A DNA stretch of 64,000 nucleotides from CAVQTK01 sp963716455 (GTDB lineage Bacteria; Pseudomonadota; Gammaproteobacteria; Coxiellales; Coxiellaceae), in contig CAVQTK010000010.1 of assembly GCA_963716455.1 (NCBI GenBank), positions 52,174 to 116,173 of the forward strand, written 5' to 3'. The position numbers were made by a program, and so were the translations under genes. Under the pieces are notes generated by a model. That model ran no database searches, was not told where the DNA came from, and saw nothing but the letters and a program-made list of their open reading frames with translations. Positions 1 to 10,719 of the stretch are shown piece after piece; positions within the stretch are counted from its first letter, which is position 1; each line of letters starts with the position of its first letter.

Positions 1-60
1 GAAATAGCTGGCTAATCTACATGAGCTGTGATTGTGGGCTTGATTAATACGAGAAAAAAA

Positions 61-207
61 TAGACTTCTTTCGAAACTCTACTGCTGATGCAAATTGCTG
101 CGTTGCTTCAGTGCTCAAATCCTCACATTACTTGCGTGTATGCTCCGGTTTTGCGCTCCGATGCGCCTGGCACTTTGCTACCAGCAGCGAGTTGCGAAAG
201 AAGTCTA
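61..207. repeat. Family A dispersed inverted-end element, copy 1
   Basis: A 147-bp element that begins TAGACTTCTTTCGAAACTC and ends with a near-perfect inverse copy of that end. Both ends carry TA, as expected of a small non-autonomous element duplicating a TA target; that mechanism is inferred. The middle contains a GTGTATGCTCCGGTTTTGCG core. Related copies lie at 48925-49069 (same orientation) and 60060-60177 (reverse, truncated). It encodes no transposase. This copy sits upstream of the Sel1-repeat gene. Confidence 0.85.
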
Positions 208-266
208 ATGAAGATTTTGCCGTAGCATAATATAATTGTAAAATTTTTAATTAGAGGATTGAGATA

Positions 267-3200
267 ATGCGATACGTAGGCCTGAAAATGACAAATTTAA
301 CCGATGCTAAAGTTAATAAAGAAATGAAATTAATCAATGACCGTGTTTCTTTTCATCAAAAAATTTGTGATTTATATAATACAGGTGAATACGAATTAGC
401 TGAAAAGGAAGCAAAGAAATTTTTACATCAAAAAGAAAAATATAAATTTTCTAAATTAGCAATTGAAGAGAAAGAGTTAAAACACAAGCAAGCTGAAATC
501 TGGGAAATATATGCTCAGTGCTTATTTCGGCGCAAAAAGACACTGAAAAAATCAACCCGCTTGCAAATGATTGAAGCGTTTGAAAAAGCCTATGGGTTGT
601 ATAAACAATTGGATATTCTTACCTTTACAAATAATTCTCAACATTTAGAAAGGATTTATGAACCTTTAATAGTTAATCTTTTCGATGAGAAGAATTATAA
701 AAGAACAAAAGAGCTTATTTTTGATGAGATAAAATTGTCACACAAAGATCGTAGTGAACGGCATAAAGCCATTACTTTAACCATGTTAGCGCAAATAGTT
801 ATTTATTATGATCCAACATTATTACCCTGGCCTAAACTACTTTTCCTTTATCTATACCGCGCAGCTCCGCATTATTTTCAGGCCAGGTTACTTGCAATTC
901 AAGAGAGAATTGAAACGGAAGATTTTTTTTCAGCACAAACCGATATAGAGAAAGTGAAACAACTTCAGTTAGAAGGAAAAGATCATAAAATTGAAATTAC
1001 AGACAGACAGCAAGCCGGGTTATTCTATTTTGAGGCTAGATGTAATGAGCATAATGGCGATACTCCAGAAAATGCTGAGCAAACAGTAAGACTTTTAACT
1101 AAATCAGTTGAACTTTATTTTCTACCAAAAGCGTGTTGGGCTTTAGCTCAATATTATGATGGATTTAATAAAAATTTTGCAAGGCAATCTCAAAATGCTA
1201 TTCATTATCTACAACTTGCAGCAAAAGGAAACTCCCCCGAAGCTGCTTATAATTTAGCACTTAAGTTTCAACATGGTATAGATGACGTTCTGCCATCAAA
1301 AGAAACAGCTCAGGGTTGGTACGAAAAAGCAACTGCACAAGAATACCCTCCTGCATGCGCGAGTTACGCATTGTTTTTGTTGGAAGAAAAGCCAGTAGAA
1401 AAAAATCTGGATAAAATTTTACATTTGTTATCTATTGCAAAGAAAACGTTGCCTGAAAACTGGTTTTTATATATTCAATTAAAATTAAGCTATCTTAACC
1501 AAAAAGAAATTATATTAGGGCAACAAATGCCGCTAAAACAAAAGCAACTCGTTACTGAGGAAGAAGCTAAAAAATATTTTAAAAAATTACAATGGCTGGC
1601 TGAAGAAGAAACTTTTTCTAATGCCGATATCCAATTTTTGTCTGCCATTATTCAAGAATATCTGCTTAATAACTTAGAAGTAGCCATTGACCATTATCGT
1701 GCGGCTGCCGAGTATGGCTCAGAAATCGCGCATGAAAAGCTGTATATCCTTTACATTAAAAAGATTATACAAGCCTCGCCAGAGTCACAGGGATTTCATA
1801 TTACTTCATTAACTAATGTACTAGACTCGAGAAAATTTTTTTTCGGCATTGATCCACCGGATTATCTATCTCTCAAACAAGACCAATTGGTGGGGGAACT
1901 AAAAAAAATAGCTGCAGATTTCAAGCAGACAAAATCTCCAGTAACAACAGATGATATTAAGCAAACGGCCGAAACTAAAAACCATGTTAGTTCACCCTTC
2001 TCTTATTTTCGCGCAATATGTGCCCCTAATAGGGTAAAATTGCAGAAAATATCTCAGCTAGATTTTAAGACGATAAATCGTGATCAACTAGCAGAGTTAA
2101 TATCTTATGCTGGTAAACTTGCAGATAAACTGATCATTGAAGAGGGAACATCTTGTATTGATTTTCTTCGCTCTCAAGTGGTAATTTTATTAAATTCGGT
2201 AATAGGAAGCATAAAAGAAGAAAAAGATCATTTTAATCCATGGAGTTTAATGTCAATATTCAAAGGTATTTGTTATTTTAAAGTATATAGTGAAGATCAA
2301 GATTATCGCAATTCTCTACAGTTTCTATTTAACCTAACTGAGAAACAACTTCCATTGCTGGGAACATGGAAGCTCATCATGTTGCTGGATTCAGCAAAAA
2401 AATTATGCTATTTACAACCAGGGGTACCTCGCTTTGTAAATAAACTGGTAACACATACCTTAAGTCAATGGAAAAAATTATTTTATGAAATAGATGGCGC
2501 TATCTGGTTTTGCTATACACTTGCTATTTTAGATAATCATTATCATTTTTTTGCCGACAAAGATTCTGAACTAACAAAGCTATTGATTGACACCTTAGAT
2601 ATTATTCTTCAAGCAGATCCCAATGACTATAAACCACGTATAAACATAGTCAGAAAATGCTTTTTTGCTTTACGTTATTTTACTATAAAAGGGATCATAG
2701 TAGAGGATAGAGTCAACCTTATTTTACAGGTTCTTCGAGCTTGGTTACTTGCCAATCCTTGTGAAACATTTTGCTCTAAACTGCAAAGAACAGTTTCAAA
2801 TTTTGTGAGTCGAAATTTTGCTTCTTCCGTAGGGGGGGGAGGAGACAAGAGGAAAACAATTATATGTACTGATATTTGTAGAGGAAAAAAGAATTAGCAC
2901 AAAACCAGTGGATTTTGGCATGACACTTAAAATTATAGAATCATCCATAGAAGATAAAAGCGAACAAAAAAAAATATTGATTGTGGTTGGGGGGAGAGGT
3001 AGATGGCCCAGGACATTTTTGGTTGCCCTAAAAACTAGAGTGGGCAAAGAGCCTATTTACGATTTAGATTTCTGAATTTTTTACCTTTATAATTGAACAT
3101 GATGAAAAGACAAAAAAAAAAAAATATGTAGGATCAGTTTCTTTAAATGGGAAAAAACATCTAATGAAGAACGTTATGAAAATATACGGCAGTACTTTGC

Positions 3201-3420
3201 CGAAAGTACATAATTTGAAGTACCTCCTTATGCTGAGGGGGTAAACAGACATCAGCGTCCCTCTTACCATAGCTCAGTTCCTCTTGGTAGAAAAACACAC
3301 ACCACTCCGCGTTACTCAATATGGAACGATTTTGCTGAAGAACAAGATAGAGCGCTAAAACATAAGAATTGGCGTAATCCTCGGGAAGCTCAAGAAAGTA
3401 AAAAATCTTTTCATAAATAG
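267..3420 (+). pseudogene. Sel1/TPR-repeat protein, broken near the 3' end
   Basis: The first 876 codons (267-2897) are open and start at an ATG preceded by AGAGGA. The protein is helical, with Sel1-like repeats around residues 305-395 (for example AIHYLQLAAKGNSPEAAYNL) and another near residue 470. Reading continues past 2897 only by changing frame. One frame runs to about 3074 after a seven-G run near 2832. Another resumes near 3149 and reaches a stop at 3418-3420, with one internal TAA near 3210. The intact ancestor would have had about 1,050 residues. Sel1 proteins are scaffolds, and in Legionellales they often act in host interaction. That role here is inference. Confidence 0.7.
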
Positions 3421-3518
3421 ATCAGATGATATAGGCTGGCATTCATGAGAGTGCTTAGTTTTGACGTGTATGCTCCGTTTTTTCTTGTCCAATCTGAATC
3501 AAAATTGAGCTTTCTGCG

Positions 3519-3550
3519 TTGGCAAATTAAACCTCGTGAACGCTTACTAT
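3519..3550. repeat. Family C short dispersed repeat, copy 1
   Basis: A 32-bp segment containing GGCAAATTAAACC and GAACGCTTACTA. It matches 27975-28006 at 29 of 32 positions. It lies in the 141-bp gap between the broken Sel1 gene and a family B element. A few bases before it, GTGTATGCTCCG resembles the core of family A, so the gap looks like a mosaic of repeat remnants. Confidence 0.6.
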
Positions 3551-3561
3551 TCGACATATAC

Positions 3562-3706
3562 TAGACTTCTTTCCAAACCCAGTATTTTACTCTAATGCAA
3601 GGCGTGTTGATTTCGAGGAGCGGAGTTTACATGCGAGTAAATGAGCACTGGAGAAAACAACACAACGCAGCAGTAGGCCAAAAGACGAAGTTTGGAAAGA
3701 AGTCTA
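3562..3706. repeat. Family B dispersed inverted-end element, copy 1
   Basis: A 145-bp element starting TAGACTTCTTTCCAAACCC and ending in the inverse of that sequence, with TA at both ends. Related copies occur at 24603-24734, 30867-31010 and 59947-60059. The outermost bases match family A, but the interior differs. No coding capacity for a transposase is seen. Confidence 0.85.
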
Positions 3707-3822
3707 CTGTAAATTTTTTATCCGCCTATTTACTATAGATAAGTAATTGTTATTAGGTTTTTTTCAGAGAAAAATCTGGGCGTGACACCCTCCTTTGGGA
3801 TTGATTAATACGGGAGAAAAAA

Positions 3823-4554
3823 ATGAAGATTTGTGCCGCACAAGCTAGATCTCACAAAGGTGACATTCAGGATAACATTGAAAATCACAAAAAATTCATA
3901 GAGCTTGCAATCTTTTATAAAGCAAATACCATTATTTTTTCCGAATTATCATTAACAGGGTATGAACCAGAACTTGCCAAAAAATTAGCGCTAAATATAA
4001 ATGACAGTAGATTAGATGTCTTTCAAAAAATTTCTGATGACCATCATATTATTATTGGTGTTGGCTCCTCGAACGATGGTAGAACAGCAAGTCTGCATAA
4101 GTATGATTATTTTTCATCCTCAAAAACCAAGAACAATATACTCTAAAAAACACCTACATCCAGACGAAGAGGTATTTTTTATCCAAGGAAATGATATTTC
4201 TGGCTTATTGGAATTCAAGAAAAATATGGCGCTTGCAATTTGTTATGAGCTGTCAGTTCCAGATCATGCCGAAAAGGCTTATCAATGTGGCGCCCAAATC
4301 TATTTGGCAAGCGTGGCAAAAACTGTTCATGGTGTTGAAAAATCTATTCCAAGACTATCAGAGATCGCCAATAAATATTCCATGATAACACTTATGGCCA
4401 ACTGCGTTGGAGAATTCGATGGCTGCATTCGGGAGGCAAATCAGCAGTCTGGAACAATAACGGAAATCTGATCGGACAATTGGATCATGAAAATGAAGGA
4501 TTATTAATTTTTGATATAGAGTCTCATGAACTGAAAAAAAAATACTTAAAATAG
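3823..4554 (+). pseudogene. Carbon-nitrogen hydrolase (nitrilase superfamily), frameshifted
   Basis: The conserved fold of the nitrilase/amidase superfamily, which hydrolyses C-N bonds of nitriles, amides or carbamoyl groups, is spread over three frames. The N-terminal part (3823 to about 4095) has FSELSLTGYEP with the catalytic Glu. The middle (about 4095-4440) has ALAICYELS with the nucleophile Cys. The C-terminal part (about 4440-4554) continues from GKSAVWNNNG to a TAG at 4552-4554. Two single-base shifts, near 4095 and 4440, break the gene. Joined, it gives about 243 residues, normal for a small stand-alone member. The substrate cannot be assigned. Confidence 0.8.
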
Positions 4555-4613
4555 TTAAAACAGATTCAAATCATCAATCCTGACCCAGACTGATTTCCAG
4601 GGTGAGCTATTAC

Positions 4614-4775
4614 CTATTTTTTGCCGCGGACTTTGACAAGTCTTGAAACACATGCAGCTTTGATGTGAACGCCTTCAATAGCAGTAGAAGTAACTACACT
4701 GGCGTGTATCATCTTTGCCCTCAATTTGGGGTCAGCGAGGTAAGGGTTGGTGTCTAATAATGTTTTTCTATTCAT
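4614..4775 (-). CDS. Small protein of 53 residues, unknown
   Basis: An ATG-started frame encoding a compact basic peptide with a DTNPYLADPK segment, then SVVTSTAIEGVHIK, and a basic tail. NPYL..DP followed by a TSxAIEG segment recalls short proteins seen in other bacteria, sometimes near toxin-antitoxin genes. That is from memory and no function is known to me. It stands alone between the broken hydrolase and a decayed membrane cassette. The remaining bases of 4555-4847 show nothing else. Confidence 0.45.
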   Translation of the reverse strand: MNRKTLLDTNPYLADPKLRAKMIHASVVTSTAIEGVHIKAACVSRLVKVRGKK

Positions 4776-4847
4776 GTCATGAGTATATATTGTTCACAAA
4801 AAGATAACAACATCACTATAGCCAGGGGATAATTTTAGCTAGTTATA

Positions 4848-5404
4848 TTATTTTTTTTTCGTGTTTTCAGAAGTTATGCTTGAAACTACAGGAATATTAT
4901 TTTTTATTATTTTAATCTTATTATCGAAGTTATCAATTAATAGTTTATTATTAGCAACTTTTTGTTGTAATTCCAAGAAACTATTATTATTTTCAATATC
5001 AGCTGGATTCTTGTAATCACCAAAACGCACGCAAAGTATTCTCAAAAATAGAGCCGAAATTGCGAAAAAATTATATCTCTTTAATGATAGCTGATTATTT
5101 TCCTTGTTTATCCACTGATTAGCAATAATAGATAAATTAGTAATAAAAAAAGGATACCTGAAAAAATTATTACTGATAAACCAGCTATTCTCAAAATGTC
5201 TGTTACAGATTTTAAAATTTGAAATTCCACGGATAAAAATGCAAATATGGCAACAAATATTGCTAATATTTCAATATGGTTAACTCTATCTTTTTTGAAT
5301 TCCTCAATTAAGTGATTTGTTTTTTCTTGCTCTTTCTCTATTTTTTTCAATTTATTATAAACGCCACTTACTGCTTTTTTGAATGCTTCTTCATATATAT
5401 TCAA
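4848..5404 (-). pseudogene. Coiled-coil membrane protein, one frameshift
   Basis: The N-terminal 98 residues contain a charged coiled-coil-like stretch (about residues 15-40, rich in K and E). Two hydrophobic segments follow, IEILAIFVAIFAFLSVEF and IAGLSVIIFSGILFLLLIYL. The frame then hits TGA at 5108. The shifted frame continues straight on through INKENNQLSLKRYNFF to a third hydrophobic stretch and a coiled-coil tail ending at 4848. One indel near 5115 therefore splits a protein of about 185 residues. It is the last member of a three-gene minus-strand cassette. No family was recognised. The architecture is compatible with a membrane effector, but this is speculation. Confidence 0.5.
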
Positions 5405-5418
5405 AAGTAGTCTGCGTT

Positions 5419-5535
5419 TTACCTAGCAGCTCTATCTGCTGAGGAGATAAAATCCACATTTGGGGCAGTGGTGGAATTTTTACTTTCCCTATTACTGCTT
5501 GTGTCTGTAGATTGATTATCTTCTTCAGTACTCAT
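5419..5535 (-). CDS. 38-residue polar peptide in the membrane cassette
   Basis: ATG at 5535, stop TAA at 5419-5421. The peptide is Ser/Thr/Asn-rich (MSTEEDNQSTDTSSN...). Its ATG overlaps the TGA of the upstream frame in an ATGA arrangement, typical of translational coupling. It ends 15 bases before the start of the next gene at 5404. It may be a true small gene or the remnant of a longer one. Function unknown. Confidence 0.4.
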   Translation of the reverse strand: MSTEEDNQSTDTSSNRESKNSTTAPNVDFISSADRAAR

Positions 5536-6080
5536 AGAAGAACCTTATTACTTAAATTTTCTATAAAATCGTCTTTTTCTATGAGAGTTTTTTCTATAAA
5601 ATTTTCAATAAAATCGAGTTTTATATTATTAAATACAGTTGGGAATGTATTAATATCGAAATCAAGTGTTATTTTTTTTCCTTATTTTGATTAGTTGTTG
5701 TATTAAAGGGTCATTGAAAGGTTGGTGTTTATATCTTGATTATTAATATGTAATATTTTCCTATAAAGATTTCTTAATGTAAATTCTGCAGAATCATGTA
5801 TTCGAAAAACATCTTTGCTCTTATCGTTAAAAAATTTAGATATGCAGTCATTAATTCTACCTTCAGATATGTCATCAAAATTTAAATAACTGACAAAACC
5901 AATTTTTTGGATATTACAGTTTAAAATAGAATAAATATCATTAATAAAAGAACAAATACTTTCTTTTTTCTAAATTACTGAATAAAAAACAGTCTATTCT
6001 ATTTTTAAAAAATCTAATTTCAAAAGAATCATTTTTTGATAAAAACATTATAGGTATTTCTGGTGGAGAATTTTCGAATA
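5532..6080 (-). pseudogene. Unknown protein, first gene of the membrane cassette, frameshifted
   Basis: Three consecutive frames together give a plausible protein of about 180 residues. The pieces are PPEIPIMFLSKNDSFEIRFF (about 6080-5970), then ESICSFINDIYSILN...NLYRKILHINNQDI (about 5970-5715), then FNDPLIQQLIKIRKK to the TGA at 5532-5534. Indels near 5970 and 5715 break it. The true start was not found. The general look (a PPEI-like N-terminus, an FEIRF strand, a late ISKFF..DVF region) is only loosely reminiscent of TIGR04255-type proteins, and I do not assign it. Confidence 0.4.
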
Positions 6081-6226
6081 GAAAAAATGGGGAAATTTAG
6101 AATAGAATTGACACAGGGCTACATGTATGTGACACCGCTCTTCCACCCGCTATCTTTTATCATTAGTCATTTTGTTTAATCAAGTCTCTTAAATATTTAT
6201 TTTTAGGCGCATTGATGATTTTATAC

Positions 6227-6245
6227 TATATCACTAAGTGATATA
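6227..6245. promoter_or_regulatory. Perfect 19-bp palindromic operator
   Basis: TATATCACTAAGTGATATA is a perfect inverted repeat around one central base, 32 bases upstream of the HTH gene start at 6278. TATACT hexamers suitable as -10 boxes flank and overlap it (6222-6227 and 6242-6247). A dimeric HTH protein bound here would block transcription. Autorepression by the downstream HTH protein is the natural inference. Confidence 0.7.
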
Positions 6246-6277
6246 CTATATTGAAATCAAATTATGGAAAGTTGATC

Positions 6278-6607
6278 ATGAACAAGAAGAGCGAGAAAAA
6301 AAAGAAAATGAGTTTGTTAGAGGTCGGGCACGAAATGGCGCAGGGATTGTATGATGCAGGAATTATTGATGCAACAACTATGCGAGAATTTGACGTACTT
6401 TGTTTGCCTCCAGTACAAGAGTTTTCCCCTCGTCAAATAAAACAGTTGAGGTTACGTGAAAAAGTAAGTCAGTTGGTGTTTGCCAAAATTTTAAATACCA
6501 CAGCATCAACTATTAGGCAATGGGAACAAGGTAATAAACACCCTCGTGGCACATCACTGAAGTTACTCAACTTAGTTGCTCAAAAAGGACTTCAGGAATT
6601 ACGCTAG
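6278..6607 (+). CDS. HTH antitoxin-like regulator, NadS/HigA type
   Basis: The chosen ATG at 6278 has GGAAAG seven bases upstream; an in-frame TTG at 6251 is less likely. About 109 residues. The N-terminal half (EVGHEMAQGLYDAGIIDATTMREFD) precedes a Cro/C1-type helix-turn-helix, around ReglnRLREKVSQLVFAKILNTTASTIRQWEQG in outline, with SQLVFAKIL and STIRQWEQG as the two core helices. The order matches NadS-like antitoxins, which repress their own operon and normally pair with a RelE-fold toxin. No toxin gene is visible on either side: 6608-6839 shows only broken frames, and the upstream cassette points the other way. The perfect palindrome just upstream fits autorepression. Confidence 0.75.
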   Translation: MNKKSEKKKKMSLLEVGHEMAQGLYDAGIIDATTMREFDVLCLPPVQEFSPRQIKQLRLREKVSQLVFAKILNTTASTIRQWEQGNKHPRGTSLKLLNLVAQKGLQELR

Positions 6608-6839
6608 AGGGGTTATGAGAATTATGAAAATAAAAAAAATAGCGTTTATTGTACAGTAGTAGTTGCTGACGTAGCTACTCGTGACAGCATTTTGAAACAT
6701 CAGATTGAAGGTAAAATTGAAAAGATAGCATATCTAACATCTTTAGCTTAGTTGTTGTGGGAGATCTACTCGCTCGACTTCTGCCGAAAATCTTCCTAGC
6801 ATTTTAGATAGATGTCGACAACATGACGCTAGATTTATA

Positions 6840-9800
6840 TTTCTAAGCTGCCTGTGCGGCAGTGAACTTAAGAGCACGTTGAAGTAACGTACACTTGACT
6901 TTCTAAGCTGCCTGTGCGGCAGTGAACCAAAGAAAGTTGCTCAATTAAAACGTAACAATTTTTCTAAGCTGCCTGTGCGGCAGTGAACTTTTACCGCGCA
7001 TGTGCTGAGTCTTCCAGACGTTTCGTAAGCTGCCTGTGCGGCAGTGAACATCGTACTCGATAAGTTCGACCAGTGCGGATATTTTCTAAGCTGCCTGTGC
7101 GGCAGTGAACATACGCCTGTTCCACCTAAATCCGCCGTTAAGTTTCTAAGCTGCCTGTGCGGCAGTGAACTAGTTGGCTTGCTTGCGGTGTTATTTTTTT
7201 AGTTTCTAAGCTGCCTGTGCGGCAGTGAACACGTATGCCCCCAAGGGACGGTAAATCGGAATATTCTAAGCTGCCTGTGCGGCAGTGAACCAAATCGTTC
7301 CGCATATTATCAATCATGAGATTTTCTAAGCTGCCTGTGCGGCAGTGAACTGTCCCCCTCCTTTATACAAATCCTTTATTAATTTCTAAGCTGCCTGTGC
7401 GGCAGTGAACGAGGAGGTCAGGTCTACGCTACCGGAGCTGAGTTTCTAAGCTGCCTGTGCGGCAGTGAACACTCATCCTCTCTGAAGATACCACCACCGG
7501 CTTTTCTAAGCTGCCTGTGCGGCAGTGAACACTTCTCAGATTTCTGAAAGAAAAGCAAGAGTTTTCTAAGCTGCCTGTGCGGCAGTGAACCGAGCACGGC
7601 GCTTACTTTAAAATCTACGCCTGTAAAACTTTCGAAGCTGCCTGTGCGGCAGTGAACCATATCGCTTCTTTAAAATCTCCCTGTAAAACTTTCTCAAGCT
7701 GCCTGTGCGGCAGTGAACCATATCGCTTCTTTAAAATCTCCCTGTAAAAACTTTCTCAAAAGCTGCCTGTGCGGCAGTGAACCTTTATCAAGCGGGGTTG
7801 CTTTCGGAGGTTATTTTCTGTAAGCTGCCTGTGCGGCAGTGAACGCCATGACAAGTGCGCCATTGCTAGATGAAATTTTCTAAGCTGCCTGTGCGGCAGT
7901 GAACATACGCATCGTGTAGGAAATTGTCTTTATGAATTTCTAAGCTGCCTGTGCGGCAGTGAACTCGTCATAATAACTAGACAATATCGTCACCTGATTT
8001 CTAAGCTGCCTGTGCGGCAGTGAACGCGGACTAAACCAACTTTGTAATCCTGTTGGATTTCTGAAGCTGCCTGTGCGGCAGTGAACCTGAAAATGGGTTC
8101 CATTTTTCTTGATTTTCTTTAATTTCTAAGCTGCCTGTGCGGCAGTGAACTCGTACTTACTCCGCCTCCTCCTCCGCCGCCTTTTCTAAGCTGCCTGTGC
8201 GGCAGTGAACTTTTAAACGCTTTTGTCTCCAATCAAAATCAGTTTCTAAGCTGCCTGTGCGGCAGTGAACATGAGGCGACGATTTTCGGTTCTTTTTCAG
8301 CCTTTCTAAGCTGCCTGTGCGGCAGTGAACGACCGAACCATTGGTAATTGTATAAGCCACATTTTCTAAGCTGCCTGTGCGGCAGTGAACTTGCGCAGCT
8401 GCAGGTCCTTTATTGTTATTTACTCTTTCTAAGCTGCCTGTGCGGCAGTGAACCGCATAACAACGACATTGATAATTGATCTCAGTTTCTAAGCTGCCTG
8501 TGCGGCAGTGAACGACCTAACGTCTACGAATTGATCAGCCTGTTGACTTTCTAGGCTGCCTGTGCGGCAGTGAACGTATATTATGGCATTGATAAAATAA
8601 TATGCATAGTTTTCTAAGCTGCCTGTGCGGCAGTGAACATTACCATTGTTCTTTTAAAGTTCTTATTCTCATAATTTTCTAAGCTGCCTGTGCGGCAGTG
8701 AACGCTATCGCGGTAATATTATTATCTAATCAAAATAATTTCTAAGCTGCCTGTGCGGCAGTGAACAAATTCGCATCAATCTACAGTGTATTCACTTGCG
8801 TAATTTCTAAGCTGCCTGTGCGGCAGTGAACACGCTGAATGCCAGTTTGCACCGCCTGTTTGTGTTTTCTAAGCTGCCTGTGCGGCAGTGAACTGCACAT
8901 CTCTAACGGTACCACTCGAATAGCTGCTTTTCTAAGCTGCCTGTGCGGCAGTGAACAGCACGAAATATGCTAAAAATCCCTGTATTTGCAGATTTCTAAG
9001 CTGCCTGTGCGGCAGTGAACTGATTACCCGCAAAAGTTGTGATCTGTTGGTAACTTTTCTAAGCTGCCTGTGCGGCAGTGAACCCCATGTTTCTCGCCAC
9101 GCTTAATTTTTTATGGTTTCTAAGCTGCCGTGCGGCAGTGAACGATCAAGCGGCGCTAATAATTTATGGTAGTTTTTTCTAAGCTGCCTGTGCGGCAGTG
9201 AAACTCAATCAGTTGTTATAAGTCTGCATTACGCATCTGATTTTTCTAAGCTGCCTGTGCGGCAGTGAACACACATGAATTACATCAGACTGCAGTTGCG
9301 TTAGTTTTCTAAGCTGCCTGTGCGGCAGTGAACTGAAAGAAATATATAAACAATAAAAAGTTATTCATTTTCTAAGCTGCCTGTGCGGCAGTGAACCGAA
9401 TTGAAGTCTACCATTGCAGAAATATTAAAATTTTCTAAGCTGCCTGTGCGGCAGTGAACATTAGGCGTACAATTTTAGGTTCTCTTTTCAGCTTTTCTAA
9501 GCTGCCTGTGCGGCAGTGAACCTCAACCGGCACAGTAATCGACAACTACTTTTGTCATTTCTAAGCTGCCTGTGCGGCAGTGAACTATTGAATTTATGAA
9601 GCAGGTGCTCGTTGTATATTTTCTAAGCTGCCTGTGCGGCAGTGAACATGATAAATCAGCTCTTGAGTGACCATACCCTTCCTTTTTCTAGGCTGCCTGT
9701 GCGGCAGTGAACGTACTTTATGTTTCTGCCAGTGCACGGACTAATTTTCTAAGCTGCCTGTGCGGCAGTGAACAATAATCTCAGATTAAAAAGGCGTCTT

Positions 9801-10719
9801 TTATTATATTTCTAAGCTGCCTGTGCGGCAGTGAACATACATAAGGAATTTTTGATCTAGTTTAATTGATGAATTTCTAAGCTGCCTGTGCGGCAGTGAA
9901 CATTCCACTTCTTCAAATTAAGATGTCGTTTCAATTTTTTCTAAGCTGCCTGTGCGGCAGTGAACTCGTACTTACTTCGCACTGCCTCCTCCGCACTTTT
10001 CTAAGCTGCCTGTGCGGCAGTGAACTGTAGGAATACCACCAGGAACGTCTACATTTAAATTTCTAAGCTGCCTGTGCGGCAGTGAACCATATTGCAATGC
10101 AATACATATTGAAGTGATTAGATTTCTAAGCTGCCTGTGCGGCAGTGAACAATCCTGTGGTTCATGTTCTGCTGCATTCGGATCGTTTCTAAGCTGCCTG
10201 TGCGGCAGTGAACTATACGAACAAATTTAGTCAACGCGGGTTAAACATTTCTAAGCTGCCTGTGCGGCAGTGAACCTTTCAGACGGTATGTTTCCCGTAA
10301 CTGAGTGTATTTTCTAAGCTGCCTGTGCGGCAGTGAACAAACAACGAAGACCTGCTAGTGTTACGCATAACCGTTTCTAAGCTGCCTGTGCGGCAGTGAA
10401 CACGTTGAAATTATGCAACCGAAGTCTATAAATAATTTTCTAGAAGCCGCCTGTGCGGCAGTGAACTACCTCATTCAATGCATTTAGCTTCTTGAAGCGT
10501 TTTCTGAAGCTGCCTGTGCGGCAGTGAACTACAAAGTTACCTCATGTTGAAGAAAATGACTTTTTTTTCTAAGCTGCCTGTGCGGCAGTGAACAGCATTT
10601 CCGTTTTCCACTATTATCCGTCAGTTGCTTTTTTAGCTGCCTGTGCGGCAGTGAACGCTAATAAATTGGGGTAACACACCTTTTGATTAATTTTCTAAGC
10701 TGCCTGTGCGGCAGTGAAC
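6840..10719 (-). CRISPR. Type I-F CRISPR array, about 63 repeats
   Basis: On the plus strand the 28-bp repeat reads TTTCTAAGCTGCCTGTGC then GGCAGTGAAC. Its reverse complement is the canonical I-F repeat, with the CTGCC/GGCAG hairpin recognised by Cas6f and a CTTAGAAA handle. crRNA is therefore read on the minus strand, and the leader lies at 10720-10848, next to cas6f. I count 63 repeats. In the distal part (6840 to about 8395) most intervals are 60 bases (32-base spacers). From repeat 26 toward the leader they are usually 61-65 bases. Several repeats carry small insertions between TTTCT and AAGCTG (near 7021, 7630, 7690, 7752, 7815, 8058, 10437, 10501). One repeat has a T lost in the stem region (9117), and one is shortened (10629). 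The distal flank, 6608-6839, holds no recognisable gene. Confidence 0.98.

Noticed and set aside
7424..8360. Open frames across the CRISPR array encoding repeated VHCRTGSLE-like peptides
   Set aside because: They are translations of the CRISPR repeat and spacers; the 60-base period keeps one frame open by chance.
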